A stretch of DNA of 64,000 nucleotides from Selaginella moellendorffii (GCF_000143415.4 NW_003314262.1:3220519-3284518), one strand, 5' to 3'; shown: positions 9,203-20,435, numbered from the stretch's first letter. Made by a program: numbers and translations. Notes: generated by a model not told the origin, from the sequence alone.

Positions 9203-10948
9203 CTAATCTTCAGTCTCTACAAACCCAACATTGGCGACAAGGACCATCTTGTCCCGTGTTCTTCCCTTCAGCACAGCAACATCCTTGACTTTGTCTAGGA
9301 GCCCTTCCAGATCCTGGACGCCAAAAGCCGCGTAGTCTGGATCCTTGGAGTACCTCTGTCTGTAGATCCTGAGAAGATCACTCACCAGGATATGATACTG
9401 GAAGCTAACCAGCAGCTCCTGGAGCTCCCGCTTGAAAGCCTCTCTCGCAAGCTCACTACCACCACCACCACTGCCACTACTCTCCACCACTTCCTGGATC
9501 TCGATCACCTCCTCCACCTCTCGATGCTGCTCGCTGCCTCGCTCATCCGGCGAGTCGGACGAGTCTTGAGAAACGTCCAGCTTGCTCACGTAAACCACCA
9601 CTTCCTCGTCCACCATGCTCTTGGATTCCTCCTTTGGAGCCTCGATCTCCTGTTCCTCCACCTCGTTCTCCCTCTCGTCATCGTCGTCCTCTTCGTCATC
9701 GTCCTCGTCGTTTTTGCCTTCACAAGCGCTCCCCCACACCTCTTTGTATCTCGCAGCCATGCGCTTCCCCATGGCCGTCAGGTGGACCTTCCTCTGTGAG
9801 CCTTTTCCCTTGATACACACCGTGTCTTGCATCCTCTCGATCAAGTGAACCAGCCTGCGCGACCCGTAGTCGGCCATGTAGAGTGGCTTCTGGTAGAGCT
9901 TGATATACTTCGATGGTATCTTGAGCATCAGCATCTTCCCGCCGTGCAAGCTCAGCAGCTTCACGAGCTGCCGCTTCAAACCGGAGATATCCCCCGGCTG
10001 GACGAAGGACGGGCTCCCTGGATCTTCTGGCTCCACCGGAAGTGCCGAAGACGTGCTTGGTTGCGACGTTGTTCGCACATTGATCTGAGTCCACTGAGGA
10101 CTCGGGCTCATTTGCTGCGGAGAGTGACGCTCCTGCTGCTGCTGCTGCTGCATCAATCCCCACTCGCCACTGCCCTCCCTCCTAACGTACCGAGGCTGAG
10201 GAACTGGAATAGGTGGCGAGAGTCCGGTGGCGCCTCGGCCAGTTTCGTCACCCGACTCGTCGCTAAACATCACCGGGAACCGTCGATCCACACTCTCCCG
10301 GGGCTGGAAAGGCCTCGCCGGAACGAGGCCGTGTCCCCGAGCAACGCTGGTCCAGTCCCACACGTACTTCCCAGCGCTGCAAAGGCTTCCGGAGACGTAT
10401 CCGGAAGGAATGGCGAGCACCACCGTGTAGTCGCGCTGCCCGAGCTTGTGGAGCGCCGGGGCGAAGTCGACGTCGCCGGTGATGAGAAGGATGGTGCAGG
10501 GTGGCCGGTTGTCCAGCGCGAACAGGAACATATCCACGAGGATGGCTTTGTCCGACGCATTCTTCCTGCCGTTTGGAACGTCGATGAGGTTGACGCCGGT
10601 TCTCTGGCAGCCTTCTCTCACCTTGCGTGGGAAATGGTTGAAGTCGCCATAAGCCGAGAACATTTTCACGGCGCCCCGGGTAGAAGAATGCATTCTCAGC
10701 GCCATCCTCACGTTTCCAGCAACCTCCTCGGGATTCACCTCGCCTGGAACCGTGCAATTCTCGATGTCCCACAGAATTGCCACCGGAGCACTCGGGATTT
10801 TCTGGTGTTGCTGCTGCTGCTGCTGTTCTTGCTGCTGCTGGATCCTCATATCCTCTCTTGGCACTCCAGTTCCAAATCCTTGCGTTGCTCGGGAAGGACC
10901 ACTGCTACCAGAGTTGCCGATCCCTGTGAGCGCACTGCCGGACCCCAT
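9203..10948 (-). CDS. NYN-domain putative endoribonuclease with two LOTUS/OST-HTH domains (MARF1-like)
   Basis: An intronless frame of 581 residues from the first ATG at 10948 (MGSGSALTG). A Gln-rich stretch (about 37-50) precedes an NYN/PIN-like domain (about 55-200) with the conserved acidic residues in WDIENC (Asp61), ASDKAILVDM and LLITGDVDF (Asp159, Asp161). A first winged-helix OST-HTH/LOTUS domain lies at about 325-395 (LKRQLVKLLSLHGG...). An acidic low-complexity linker follows, then a second LOTUS-like domain near 505-575 (FKRELQELLVSFQYHIL...). The arrangement matches plant MARF1/limkain-b1-like proteins. NYN domains cut RNA and LOTUS domains bind RNA or partner helicases; substrates here are unknown. 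In tandem with RRP45, 268 bp downstream of its stop. Confidence 0.88.
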   Translation of the reverse strand: MGSGSALTGIGNSGSSGPSRATQGFGTGVPREDMRIQQQQEQQQQQQHQKIPSAPVAILWDIENCTVPGEVNPEEVAGNVRMALRMHSSTRGAVKMFSAYGDFNHFPRKVREGCQRTGVNLIDVPNGRKNASDKAILVDMFLFALDNRPPCTILLITGDVDFAPALHKLGQRDYTVVLAIPSGYVSGSLCSAGKYVWDWTSVARGHGLVPARPFQPRESVDRRFPVMFSDESGDETGRGATGLSPPIPVPQPRYVRREGSGEWGLMQQQQQQERHSPQQMSPSPQWTQINVRTTSQPSTSSALPVEPEDPGSPSFVQPGDISGLKRQLVKLLSLHGGKMLMLKIPSKYIKLYQKPLYMADYGSRRLVHLIERMQDTVCIKGKGSQRKVHLTAMGKRMAARYKEVWGSACEGKNDEDDDEEDDDDERENEVEEQEIEAPKEESKSMVDEEVVVYVSKLDVSQDSSDSPDERGSEQHREVEEVIEIQEVVESSGSGGGGSELAREAFKRELQELLVSFQYHILVSDLLRIYRQRYSKDPDYAAFGVQDLEGLLDKVKDVAVLKGRTRDKMVLVANVGFVETED

Positions 10949-11215
10949 TGCGCCTTCGCAAAGATCTTCTCCAGCCAAGAACCCACTAAAAGCCGATCAA
11001 ATCCTGGAACCCATTGACTTCCCGGGGGCGGGAGAGCGATCTACCACCGGCCTAGCCTACGATCCAAGCGACCCATCTCGCCTTTGCCGGCGAAGGAAGA
11101 GAACCAAAAAAAAATTGTCTCCACCACCGCCCTTACGTACAGCACGGACCCGAGCCAATCCCCTGGAACCACGTGTCGGGCCATCGACATATCCACAGTC
11201 GTTGGTAACTTAGTA

Positions 11216-12661
11216 TCACTGTCCCTGGTTCTTCTTCCTCTTCCTCTTTGGCTTCTTTTTCACAGCGTCCAAGAGACTCGTTGGCTCGAGCTTTGCTTCT
11301 TTATGCGCTGCCACTTCCACCATCTCCACATCTGTGTTCTTCTCCGTCGAAAACACGGGACCAAGTTGCCTGTCTTGCTGTTGTGGCGGAAGTGCTTGGT
11401 ACACTGATGCCGCAGAAACCAGGCCTTGAATCCCTCCTGGCTGTGTTTCCACTTTCACTGACTTTTTGACTGCCAGATCAAACTCGTCCAGTGCCTCAGC
11501 ATCTGCATTTTACAGTTAAAAGCAGGGAAAAAGGAAAAACTTGGAACTTTACCGAGTGGTCTTGCGCTCTGGAGACTCCTGAGAGAGTGAAACGTTCATG
11601 TCAATTGGATACAAGGAAAGCTGAAGTGACGTGACTTGCATACCAAGTAGAAGCACCGCCTTGGAACAGTCGTCCTTCCTCCTTCCGTGCTGTGTCTTCT
11701 TTCGCGTCCGGCTCCTCCTCTTCGCTGTCCGTGTCGCTTTCCATCGGCGTAGCTTCAGCTTCCAGCTTTAAGCTTCCGGTTGAAGTGAATTCGTTAAGCT
11801 GTGGGCCTGTGTTAAGCTGTGGAACTGTATCAGCAACGACTTGGGCGGTCTTGCTGTCTTCTGACGGTCGATGCCGTCGGACTTTTCTTTGCGCTCTTTC
11901 GATCTCATGACTTTCGGCCTGAGAAGCGACCGCATTGTAAATTGAAAAGGAAAAGCAAAAAAGAAGCATACCCCTTTCTTCAATAGAGCCGCGGTTTCAG
12001 CGGCCTTTGACGCTGCTATACGCATGCATCGTAGTATTTCATTCATCCGGACGGCAACACCACCTCCTTTCTGGATCGCACAAACTTCTCCATGAGCGTT
12101 GACAGTCACTGTTAAACGGCCACCCATCACCGCTTCTTCCTTCAAGCTAGGATCTAACACCTGCAAAGTAAAATTTATAAGAAAAACAACGACTAGTGTC
12201 ACACACAACGAAAACTTACGACTAGCTCGCCATCAGCCAAAAACCCGAATGTTACAGCTATTGGCAAATGATGTAGCGTAAGAGGAAGTGGCTCGCGAAC
12301 CTGAAAGCACAAGGCCAGAATAAGATCAAGCAGAGAGCGTTTGAGAAAACCTCAGGGGGATGGATAGTTATATCCTGACCATCTGCACCACCAATGCTAC
12401 ATTCCGGCCTTCGAAACGAGAGAAGCCCAGCTAGAGCAGCCAGATTGGCAACGTCTATAAGATTACTGCCAATGAAAACCAAATGCTAACGTTCGAATGG
12501 ACCAAACATCAAGAAAAAAGCTTACCCTCCATTGTCTAGAATGTGAATATCGATGCGCAAAAACCACACGGCTTTTCCTGCTAGAACACACAGTGATTCT
12601 GTGTCCACGGCCCTGCTTTCCCTGGAAACAGTAACAGTGAAGTTGATTGTTCTACACGAAA

Positions 12662-12695
<34 letters not shown>

Positions 12696-13089
12696 TGGAG
12701 CATACCTTAAGCCACGATCGATAACACGTCCCAGCTCTACTGCTAATTCCCCAGGACGCCCAGGCTCAAAGGAAGGATCAGCCATTGGCGAAAATTCCGT
12801 GTTAATGACCAGGGAGCCCTCGTTCGGACGATCCGGGTATGGCGTCCCCAGCTGAGCGCTCACCACGGCCAGCACCCTCGTCTCCCCTTGCTGGACTTCC
12901 ACAGCTCCATCTTCCCTGCCGAGAAAGAGATTTCGAGCGAATCGAGAGAACTTTCTCCTCTTACCTGGCGAAATTGATGAGCGAGCGGCGAGAATCAAAG
13001 GGAGCCCGGCCGTCGACACGCAGCTCCTGCCGCAGCGCCGATTCCACGAACTCCCGCTCGTTGATGCTAATGCGCACGCTGCCCGCCAT
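11216..13089 (-). CDS. RRP45: Exosome complex component RRP45 (EXOSC9/CER7-like)
   Basis: Nine exons join in frame to 467 residues. On the plus strand they are 11216-11502, 11553-11578, 11644-11918, 11972-12160, 12220-12300, 12351-12465, 12526-12621, 12706-12915 and 12965-13089. The N-terminal two thirds is an RNase PH fold: ELRVDGRAPFDSRR, GETRVLAVVSAQLGTPYPDR and SLKEEAVMGGRLTVTVNAHG. Plant RRP45 (CER7 in Arabidopsis) is a structural, catalytically inactive ring subunit of the RNA exosome in RNA 3' decay and processing. The C-terminal extension is acidic and ends in a Lys/Arg-rich tail. Introns are 49-84 nt; the second intron contains a (GA)n run. A telo-box lies just upstream of the start. 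The 26-nt eighth exon is small but needed for frame. Confidence 0.9.
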
Positions 13090-13184
13090 GGCCAAAAACC
13101 CTAAACCTTAAACTCTATAAGATTAAATGTTTGATTATACTCTAATAAATATTATTGTACTAAGATATCTGACTAATCAAAGCT

Positions 13185-14105
13185 TTAGAAGGAACTTCGT
13201 TCACGATTGTCACTCCTAATCAGCTGAACCAATTGAACAAGCCTGTTATTCAGTGGCTGAAGAGGCCTTGCATTTTCTCCCTGGATAGAAAAAGAAAAAA
13301 AATTCTTAATTATTAAATCGATTAGTATATAAAGATACCTTCAAAGACGCTTTGAGCGCCCAATACTGGTTTTCTGGCTGTGAAAACCAGAATGTTAGAG
13401 CTTTGAGCTGCATGGAAGGCTAAAAGACTCTCACCTGGGAATAAACATATTCTCGGAATATGGAGGGGTTCCACAAGGATTTCAAGCAGTTCGGGATTGA
13501 TAGTTCTTATAAATACATCTTCTGCCAAACGTGGAAGATAACATTCCAGATGAAAACATTTTAAGTTTAAAAAAGAAACAATAGCAAGATTAAATCTACC
13601 TGGGTAATAAACGGATCTGCCCCCGGAATTACTGCAATGTTCCCTTCGTGAACCACGTGAATCTCCATAGGATATCTGCAAAGGATAGTAGTAAACAATA
13701 ATAATCTATGAGGAGACTCCAGAAACCTTCTGCCATCGATGGTGTGCTCGCTTGGGATGTCGACGTGATATATTATCCATAGAAGATTAAACTGCCCGGC
13801 ATCTCCAAGAAATCCCACCCAGTTTTGAAAGATGTTTAAGAATAACAGGGACAAGAGTTCTAGCTACAAACAGTGAGTTCTCTAAGATCTTTAACCCCGC
13901 GATGTTCAACGATCGCAGATGAGGATTTGTCCACAACTCCTGGAGTAGCCGGGAAGCTCAAAGCAACTGGCGACTTGTTTTAAACCACTGGTGGCATCTG
14001 CCAAAAGAGAAAAACACAAAGAAAAGAGCCTCAATGGAACTCTACATATCCTTCTGTGGCTATTAACCTGCGAGAAACCAAGCAAAGAAAGGACACAATC
14101 AGCAT
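13185..14105 (-). pseudogene. Alpha-carbonic anhydrase pseudogene (tandem copy 1)
   Basis: Closely similar to the intact copy at 14843-15917 exon by exon, but broken. The signal-peptide exon is shortened (MLIVSFLCLV...). Exon 2 has a frameshift after GLKQ where the intact copy reads KHQSPIALS. The exon 3 acceptor AG is mutated to GG. A 15-nt deletion removes the zinc-ligand histidines (VHFHM is lost before PSEHTIDG). Two more deletions shorten the segment after EIHVVH, and another removes the SLTTPP substrate-pocket part. With metal ligands and reading frame gone it cannot make an active enzyme. Confidence 0.88.
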
Positions 14106-14404
14106 TGATGTGCAAAGGATGAATCGAAGGGATGAATTGGATAACAAGGAAAAGGACTGTCTGGATTCATGAAACTGGACTCATGACTATTAGAAAAACA
14201 AACAACATGTGAGTTTTGGTACTACATGGTGTGGTAGAAGTTGACAAACTACATAATGTAGAAAAAGCTGCATGCATACGTACATAAGAATGCGTGTGCA
14301 AAAAACATCACATTAATATTATAAAAAGCGCATTTTATAAGTTCAAAGAATAGGAGATAAAACCCTAAACCTTATACTCTAATAAGTTTATTTTTGATAA
14401 TTTA

Positions 14405-14409
14405 TACTC

Positions 14410-14445
<36 letters not shown>

Positions 14446-14477
14446 TATTATTATTATTACTACTACTACTACTACTA
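14405..14477. repeat. Trinucleotide microsatellite (ATA)n-(ATT)n-(ACT)n
   Basis: About a dozen AAT units run directly into ATT units and then ACT units, so the first two parts can fold back on each other. It lies in the 700-bp spacer between the two carbonic anhydrase copies; the rest of that spacer (14106-14842) is AT-rich with no gene. Confidence 0.9.
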
Positions 14478-14842
14478 TTTTATTTTTTTGGTTTGCTTAA
14501 GCAAACCTGGATGGTATTGGATATACCTAGAATATGCTTGGATGTTCTAGGATATTCTACCATCTAACGGTTGTTATTCATTTAGATTAATCTTGTATTT
14601 ATAATTTATAAACTTTCTTAAACCTTTTCTAGTATATTCTTTTTCATTCTACCATCTTGATATGCAATAAAATTAATCTTGTATATATAAATTACAAACT
14701 TGCTTATAATTATAAACTTTATTTGATCAATTGGATTAATAAGTAATAATAACATTAGTATTAAGCAAACCAAGCATTGCTACATGCAACACGTAGCAAT
14801 TTTTTTTATTAGTGAGACATTTTATTATGTTTGATCAAAGCT

Positions 14843-15917
14843 TTAGAAGGAACTTCTTTCATGAAAGTCACTCCTAACCAGCTGAACCAATTGAACAAGC
14901 CTGTTATTCAGTGGCTGAAGAGCCCTTGCATTTTCTCCCTGGATAGAAAAAGCAAATCATTCCTGATTATTTATTTGATTAGTGAATAAAGATACCTTCA
15001 AAGCAGCTTTGACTGCCGAATACTGGTTTGTTGTGAGACTGGTCGGCTGTGGAAACCAAAGAAAAACAAAAACTATGAGCATAGAAGGCAGGTAGCAGGA
15101 CTCTCACCTGGGAATAAACATTCCACACGACATTCTCGGAATATGGAGGAGTTGTAAGCGAGCCATTGTATCGGAAGAACATGTCTGAAGGGATTTCGAG
15201 CAGTTCGGGGTTGATAGTTCTTATAAACACAGCCTTGCTTTCTTCCGGGGAGGATGCTAACGTTGGAAGATAGCGTTCCAGCTGAAGGTAAAAATAAATT
15301 TAAGTTTTACAACAAGCAAGGACAAGAATAAATCTACCTGGGTGATAAATGGATTTGCTCTTGGTCCAATATCATAGAGCAATCCAATTACTGCAATGTT
15401 CCCTTCAGAATTCTTGTGAACCACATGAATCTCCATCGGATATCTGCAAAGGATCATAGTAAACAGTTAATAATCTACGAGGAGACTCCAGAAACCTTAT
15501 GCCATCGATGGTGTGCTCGCTTGGCATATGAAAGTGAACATTTTCGATGTGGTATATTTTCCAGAGAAGATTAAACTGCCCGGCATCTCCAAGAAATCCC
15601 ACCTAGTTTTGAAAGATGTAAGAATAAAATGACAATAACTCTAGCTACAAACATTAAGTTCTCTATGATCTTTGTCCCCGCCATTTTCAAAGATTGCAGA
15701 GGAGGATTTGTATCTCGTGTCCACCACTCCTGGAGTACCAACTGATCCCCGGAAGCTCAAAGCAATTGGCGACTGGTGTTTTAGACCACTGGTAGCATCT
15801 GCCGAAAGAGAAAAACACGAAGAAAAGCCTCAGTGTAGAACTCTACATATCCTTTTGTGACTATCAACCTGCGAGGAAAACCAAGCAAAGAAAGGAGACA
15901 ATCTTCACTGGAAGCAT
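14843..15917 (-). CDS. Alpha-type carbonic anhydrase-like secreted protein, N-terminally shortened domain
   Basis: Seven exons stay in frame for 242 residues: 15869-15917, 15653-15798, 15496-15602, 15338-15443, 15108-15281, 14996-15046 and 14843-14938. A hydrophobic signal peptide (MLPVKIVSFLCLVFLAG) points to the secretory pathway. Present are HQSPI, the zinc histidines in VHFHMPSEH and EIHVVH, and the pocket motif SLTTPP. So it may hydrate CO2, or act as a storage or nectar protein as some plant members do. Two things are odd. The segment before HQSPI that normally holds GPxxWG and a cysteine is missing. The partner cysteine after TTPP is Tyr (TTPPYSENVVW), so the usual disulfide is gone. 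Exon 2 ends at GAACTTAAT|GT, a non-consensus but workable donor. Confidence 0.8.
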
Positions 15918-16211
15918 TGTTGCGCAAAGGATGAATCGAAGGGATGAATCTGATAACAAGGGAAGGAGTGTCTGAATTTAAATTGGACTCATCACCATTA
16001 GAAAACAAACAACATGTGTGTGTACTGCAAGGTGGAAATTGACAAACTCCGTAATGTATTAAAGCTGCACGCATACATCTGTTAAGAATGCGACGCGCAA
16101 ATAGTTTAAAAAGCCGTAATAAAGTTTATAATTTATAGACAACGAGGATATTCCTATAAGAGAATATCCATTACCATTCAAAAAATATTAAAAGGTGAGA
16201 TACAAGGTTTT

Positions 16212-17508
16212 CTAGATCTTACTATCAGAGGTAGGGGACTCGGAGGCATACGCGGGTCGCTTGCTCTTCTTCTCCAAGTAAACATACCAGCGATAAGCCT
16301 CCAGACCTGCGGTGGCTAGCACTGCTATAACCAAGAACGCCGTGTAGAGGTTCTTCAAAGTCCTGGACCCCTGGAGCAGCTTAAAACCCTTGTAAATGTT
16401 GGTGAAGATGAGAACGAGAGTGAGGTAGCCGAGGCCGTGATGGTAGATCTTCCAGTAGGGGCGGATCTTGTGCTCTTTCTCTGGTCTGAAAACAAGCGAA
16501 AGCACCTGAAGGAGAAACAAGGAACTCCGTGTTAAGCTGAACCAAAAGGCTTGATCTTTGATACCTGAAGTGTTGCAAAGACGAAGATGGCGGTACCGAC
16601 GTTTTGGTGGACCTGAGAAGCAGCCGATTCTCCACTGTAGCTGGCGAGCTTAAGTCCGATTCCCCAGCCAACCACACCGAGAAGATAACCCGTGCACTGT
16701 AAACCGACGTGACCGAAGAACCATTCTCGGCGGTGGGAGTAAGGCCTGACATATCTAGCCACCATGACCCCGAGCGGTAGAAAAATCCCCCAGCCAACAG
16801 CATTTATTATTCCATGTTGCTGTAAAGAGTTCACGATAAGAAAAACTCAAGTTCTGTCCAAAGAAATAAAAAACTTACGAGTTTTAAAGACTGGTGAGGA
16901 GCTTGAGCACGGAGAATTCGATTGCTGCTCATGTCGAGAACAGCGGTAGTCTGTCGGAGAAACGATGCGTCCGTTGTGTGAGGCAACGGGCTCAAGTTCC
17001 TGGTCCCGGGTCCTCGACAAAAAACGAGGTTGATCCTGGAAATTGACTGGTTGGTCGGCAGCGAGAGCTTGGCAAAAATGGTGACAACTCCGCTGGAAAT
17101 ATCAATGAAGCTAGAACCGACTAGTCTCAGCTCCGTGGAAGAAGCTGGCGAAGGAAGCGTACCTCGGAGGATCTGGGGAGTGAGGCTGTACTGCGCAACT
17201 CGGATAACATTGCTCGAGTCTGTGAAGCCGAGGAGGACGTTGGATCCGAGCATCGCCGCTGTGGAGCCCGAGTTAATCCCCCAGCCGACCCAACCCGAAG
17301 GAGATGTCAAGAGAGCTCGAAACATGGTGTCCATTGTTCTTGCCGACGGATCGAAAGTCCAGGAGAGCTGCGACCAAGAGTTGAGGGAGGAGCACGAAGA
17401 GTACGTTCTGGTGTTGCCATTGAGGAGGATGCTGGCAGTGCAAGCTCCAAGAGCCGGGGTCGTGAAGAAAACCAGGATTGGAATGACAGAGTTGAGGAGC
17501 TGAATCAT
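16212..17508 (-). CDS. DOMON domain plus cytochrome b561 transmembrane protein
   Basis: Three exons join in frame to 392 residues: 16879-17508, 16565-16819 and 16212-16505. A signal peptide (MIQLLNSVIPILVFFTTPALG) leads into an AIR12-like DOMON domain (about 22-190: ...LSWTFDP..., ...WVGWGINSGSTAAMLG...). A cytochrome b561 core follows with five or six membrane spans. The likely heme-ligand histidines are in QHGIINAVGWG, FGHVGLQCTG, VHQNVGTAIF and IYHHGLGYLTL. The family carries ascorbate-reducible transmembrane electron transport, usually at the plasma membrane. An in-frame ATG 48 bp upstream (17556) would add 16 residues before the signal peptide; I chose 17508 because the signal peptide then starts at the N-terminus. 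Confidence 0.9.
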
Positions 17509-17556
17509 CTGGAAAGCAGAAGCTACTCGCGCATAAGAACCAGAGTAAGATCTCAA

Positions 17557-17940
17557 GGAAATGCAGATCTTCTTACCCGGAACTCAGGTGCCACTGTTCC
17601 ACGCTTCTTAGTTGAGGACGAAATGTGGATGGAATCTTCCGTAAGTGACTTCACAACTAGAAAAAGGGGTCCGCTTTTGTTGGTAAGTCTGCGTTGAGCC
17701 GCTGCTTCTCCGAGGACGAGCTAGCTATCAGATCCTCCCCTCAAGCGTGGTCTATCTCGTTTTGTCCTCTATCTTGTTATTTTAACTCTGTGTCCTTCCT
17801 CCAGCCAATTGATGTGACAAAAGCGGCTCTTGGTTTGGTTTCGAGTGACTTTTCTTATGGAGACTCGTTGTTGGTGCTTCGACAGTAGCACTTTTCTGGA
17901 ACGAAGGGCCCATCCGAGCTTGGAGTATTATTTTTCCTCT
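17557..17940. other. Intergenic, no gene seen
   Basis: Probable 5' region of the DOMON-b561 gene (minus strand). Short open frames are present, but none shows a family signature or splice-consistent extension. Confidence 0.4.
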
Positions 17941-18760
17941 TCGTGATTTGTGCTTTCGATCGTCAACTCTTCGTCATCATCTTCGACTGGCCAAAGCCTG
18001 TTTCAGAAAATCATTAAAAGCGATAAGCTGAAGTTTACCTGATCCACAATGGCAACTAAAGCGCTCATTCCATAAACTTGCACAAAATGGAGCAGCTTAC
18101 GCAGTTCAGCATATCGCACCTGTCCTGCACTATTCCCATTAGAATTGCAACGCAAAGAAAAAGCATGAATTACTCATTTCAATCCGACCACAGCTTACTC
18201 CCTCAGTCTCCACTCACAAGATCTGCGCAAGATGTCCGGGAAAAAGTCAGCTACTAACATTATAAAGGAACAAAGAAACGAACTCACCACGAAGCTGAAA
18301 GCCCCTCGAGCTTTAGTCAAACGCTTTTTTTTTCTATGCTTATCGGCATGTTTCTGGTGATTCTTTTGAGATGGATCCAAGTTATCCTTGATATTCCACC
18401 ATTTTCTGTGACTCTATCCAGTAATCCATTACCTGTAGAACAAAAATCATTAAAATCTTGAAGACAAAGAGTGTAGATTGACTGTAGAACACACTTGTCA
18501 CAGGAAGATTCTTGAGCTCGAAACACCAAGGGCCTACCAGAAGAACAAACAAAATAGTCACTTAGATTTTCAGATCATACATGGAATGGAGCAGCAATGA
18601 GCACGATCCAGCTGCATCGCACAAAATCTAGCACTGTTTATGCGCCGGCAACATACCTTGGTCCAGGCAATGCGATCTAGCCCCGTGTTCCAAGGAATGC
18701 CTTGATCCAAACAACGCGATCAAGCCGCGTGTTCCACGGAAGAAACCCTAGAGATACCCT
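17940..18760 (-). CDS. Possible small multi-exon gene or gene remnant, unidentified
   Basis: Several short exon-like pieces on the minus strand are bounded by plausible splice sites. One contains DPSQKNHQKHADKHRKKKRL (about 18300-18380), preceded in another frame by MDYWIESQ. Another reads VRYAELRKLLHFVQVYGMSA and ends near 17980. The YW-SQ...NH...H spacing faintly recalls U1-type zinc fingers, but the cysteines are absent. A continuous in-frame model could not be built without a shift, so this may be a pseudogene. A telo-box at 18743-18750 near its 5' side hints at a real promoter. Function unknown. Confidence 0.3.
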
Positions 18761-18856
18761 GGCGATTAAGCGGGAATAGGCAAGTCAAACGAGCGGTGGC
18801 GATTAAGTTCCGTATTCAAGATCAACAATGATCAGCTTGACACGTGTCGTGCATAC

Positions 18857-18866
18857 AGGCCGTCAC
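18857..18866 (+). promoter_or_regulatory. Possible iron-dependent regulatory sequence (IDRS-like) upstream of ferritin
   Basis: AGGCCGTCAC lies 316 bp before the ferritin ATG and matches nine of ten bases of the core of the plant ferritin IDRS (CACGAGGCCGCCAC). G-box cores CACGTG occur nearby at about 18841 and 18903. In Arabidopsis and maize this element mediates repression of ferritin transcription in low iron. The match here is partial and function is inferred. Confidence 0.4.
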
Positions 18867-19181
18867 TTTCTTGAAAAAAATCTTCTATTTCCGTTTAAAG
18901 ACACGTGCCGCAGCACGTCTGGCTGTGATTGGCTGGAGGCTCGTGCCAAGCACAAGGCAGCCTTTCCAAGCGTTCAAATCTGGACGCTCCATCGCCTCGC
19001 CATTGTGTTGCGCCCACATTCCGCCAAACGTTTTACAATCTCGACCGTTGATACATTCCGGAAGCCATCTGACGGGCACTGCTGCTCTAAAACTCCGGAC
19101 GAAGAAAAGCTTTGGGGCTTATCCTTGTAGCGCTTATCCCTCCTTGCCAGAGTAGCGCGTGTAGATCGATCTCGAGAGAAA

Positions 19182-20435
19182 ATGCTATCAGTTCGTGTCT
19201 CCCCCGCCACATCCGCCGCGCTCGTCAATCCGGCGCCAGCGGCAGCTCCAGAGAATGCGAGGAACAGGCTCTTCGCCGGAATGTCAAGCGGCAATAGGCG
19301 CTCGATCAAGCTCCAGGCCTCCAAGGGAGCGCCGCCGAAGGAGATGGACAGCGGATCTCTCACAGGTGTGGTGTTTGAGCCCTTCGCGGAGGTGAAGCAC
19401 CAGCTCACGCAAGTCCCAGAGACGAGCTCGGTCTCATTCGCGAGGCAGAGATTTGCTCCAAGGTGCGAGGCTGCTATCAATGACCAGATCAAGTAAGCTC
19501 TCTTTCTTTCTCTCGAAAATATTTTGGGATCTTAGCTCTTTGCGTTTCTCACAGTGTGGAGTACAACGTTTCTTATGTCTACCACGCGATGTTTGGCTAT
19601 TTCGATCGAGACAACGTTGGGCTCCCCGGCATGGCCAGGTAAGAGGTGGAGAGATCTAGTTTTTCCCAGATCAAGTGATCTTTTTCCTCAGGTATTTCAA
19701 GGAGGCAAGCGAGGAGGAACGAGGACACGCTGAAAAGTTCATGAAGTATCAGGTGATCTTCTTTTTTTCTTAAAGTTTGTGGGAGGTGTTCTTCAATCCA
19801 AGCTCACTCTCGTTGGTTTTCTTTTCCTTTTCCTTTTTGCGTTTAGAACCTCCGCGGTGGAAAGGTTGTGCTTCACTCGATTCTCGGCCCCAGCATAACA
19901 GAATTTGATCACGCAGAGAAGGGTGACGCCCTTTACGGTATGTTTGCAAGCAATTCTCTTTTTTTTTTGTTCTCGTGATTAGATTTTCTCATTCTCGTTT
20001 GTTTTGTTTTGGCAGCGATGGAATTGGCTCTAGCTCTGGAGAAGCTGACAAACGACAAGCTGCTGGCACTACACAAGGTTTGAATGCTCCAAAAGTTTTC
20101 ATTGTTTATCGCTTTTGTTTGACGAATCGAGACAACGCAGGTCGCAGTAGATCACGACGACATACAGATGCAAGACTTCATTGAGTCGGAGTTTCTGGGA
20201 GAGCAGGTACTAAATTACTTAATTTTTTCTGCGATTTTCACCTCTTTAACGTGTTTTTGTGCTCGATAAAGGTGGAATCGATCAAAAAAATCTCAGTGTA
20301 TGTGAGCCAGTTGAGACGTATCGGCAAAGGCCACGGTAAGAACAAAAAAAAAATGATTTTTCTGTTTGCTAAACGTTTCCTTTTGATGCAGCTGTGTATC
20401 ATTTCGATCGGAGCCTCCACGATGGAGAAGATTAA
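19182..20435 (+). CDS. FER: Plastid ferritin
   Basis: Eight exons join in frame to 260 residues: 19182-19492, 19555-19638, 19692-19752, 19847-19937, 20016-20077, 20141-20206, 20272-20335 and 20392-20435. The N-terminus is a Ser/Ala/Arg-rich chloroplast transit peptide (about 1-48). The plant-specific extension peptide follows ([19 protein letters not shown]...), then the four-helix ferritin core with ferroxidase residues in [16 protein letters not shown] and [14 protein letters not shown]. The last helix ends [11 protein letters not shown]. Ferritin oxidises Fe2+ and stores iron as a 24-mer shell in plastids. Compared with angiosperm ferritins the core looks complete. It lies only 145 bp upstream of the next gene start on the same strand. 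Confidence 0.95.

Noticed and set aside
10949-10978. Ten extra N-terminal codons of the NYN protein
   Set aside because: This extension starts with TTG and has an in-frame stop just upstream; the first ATG is at 10948.
9827-11017. 396-codon plus-strand frame opposite the NYN gene
   Set aside because: Antisense to a clearly recognised protein; composition is the complement of its codon use.
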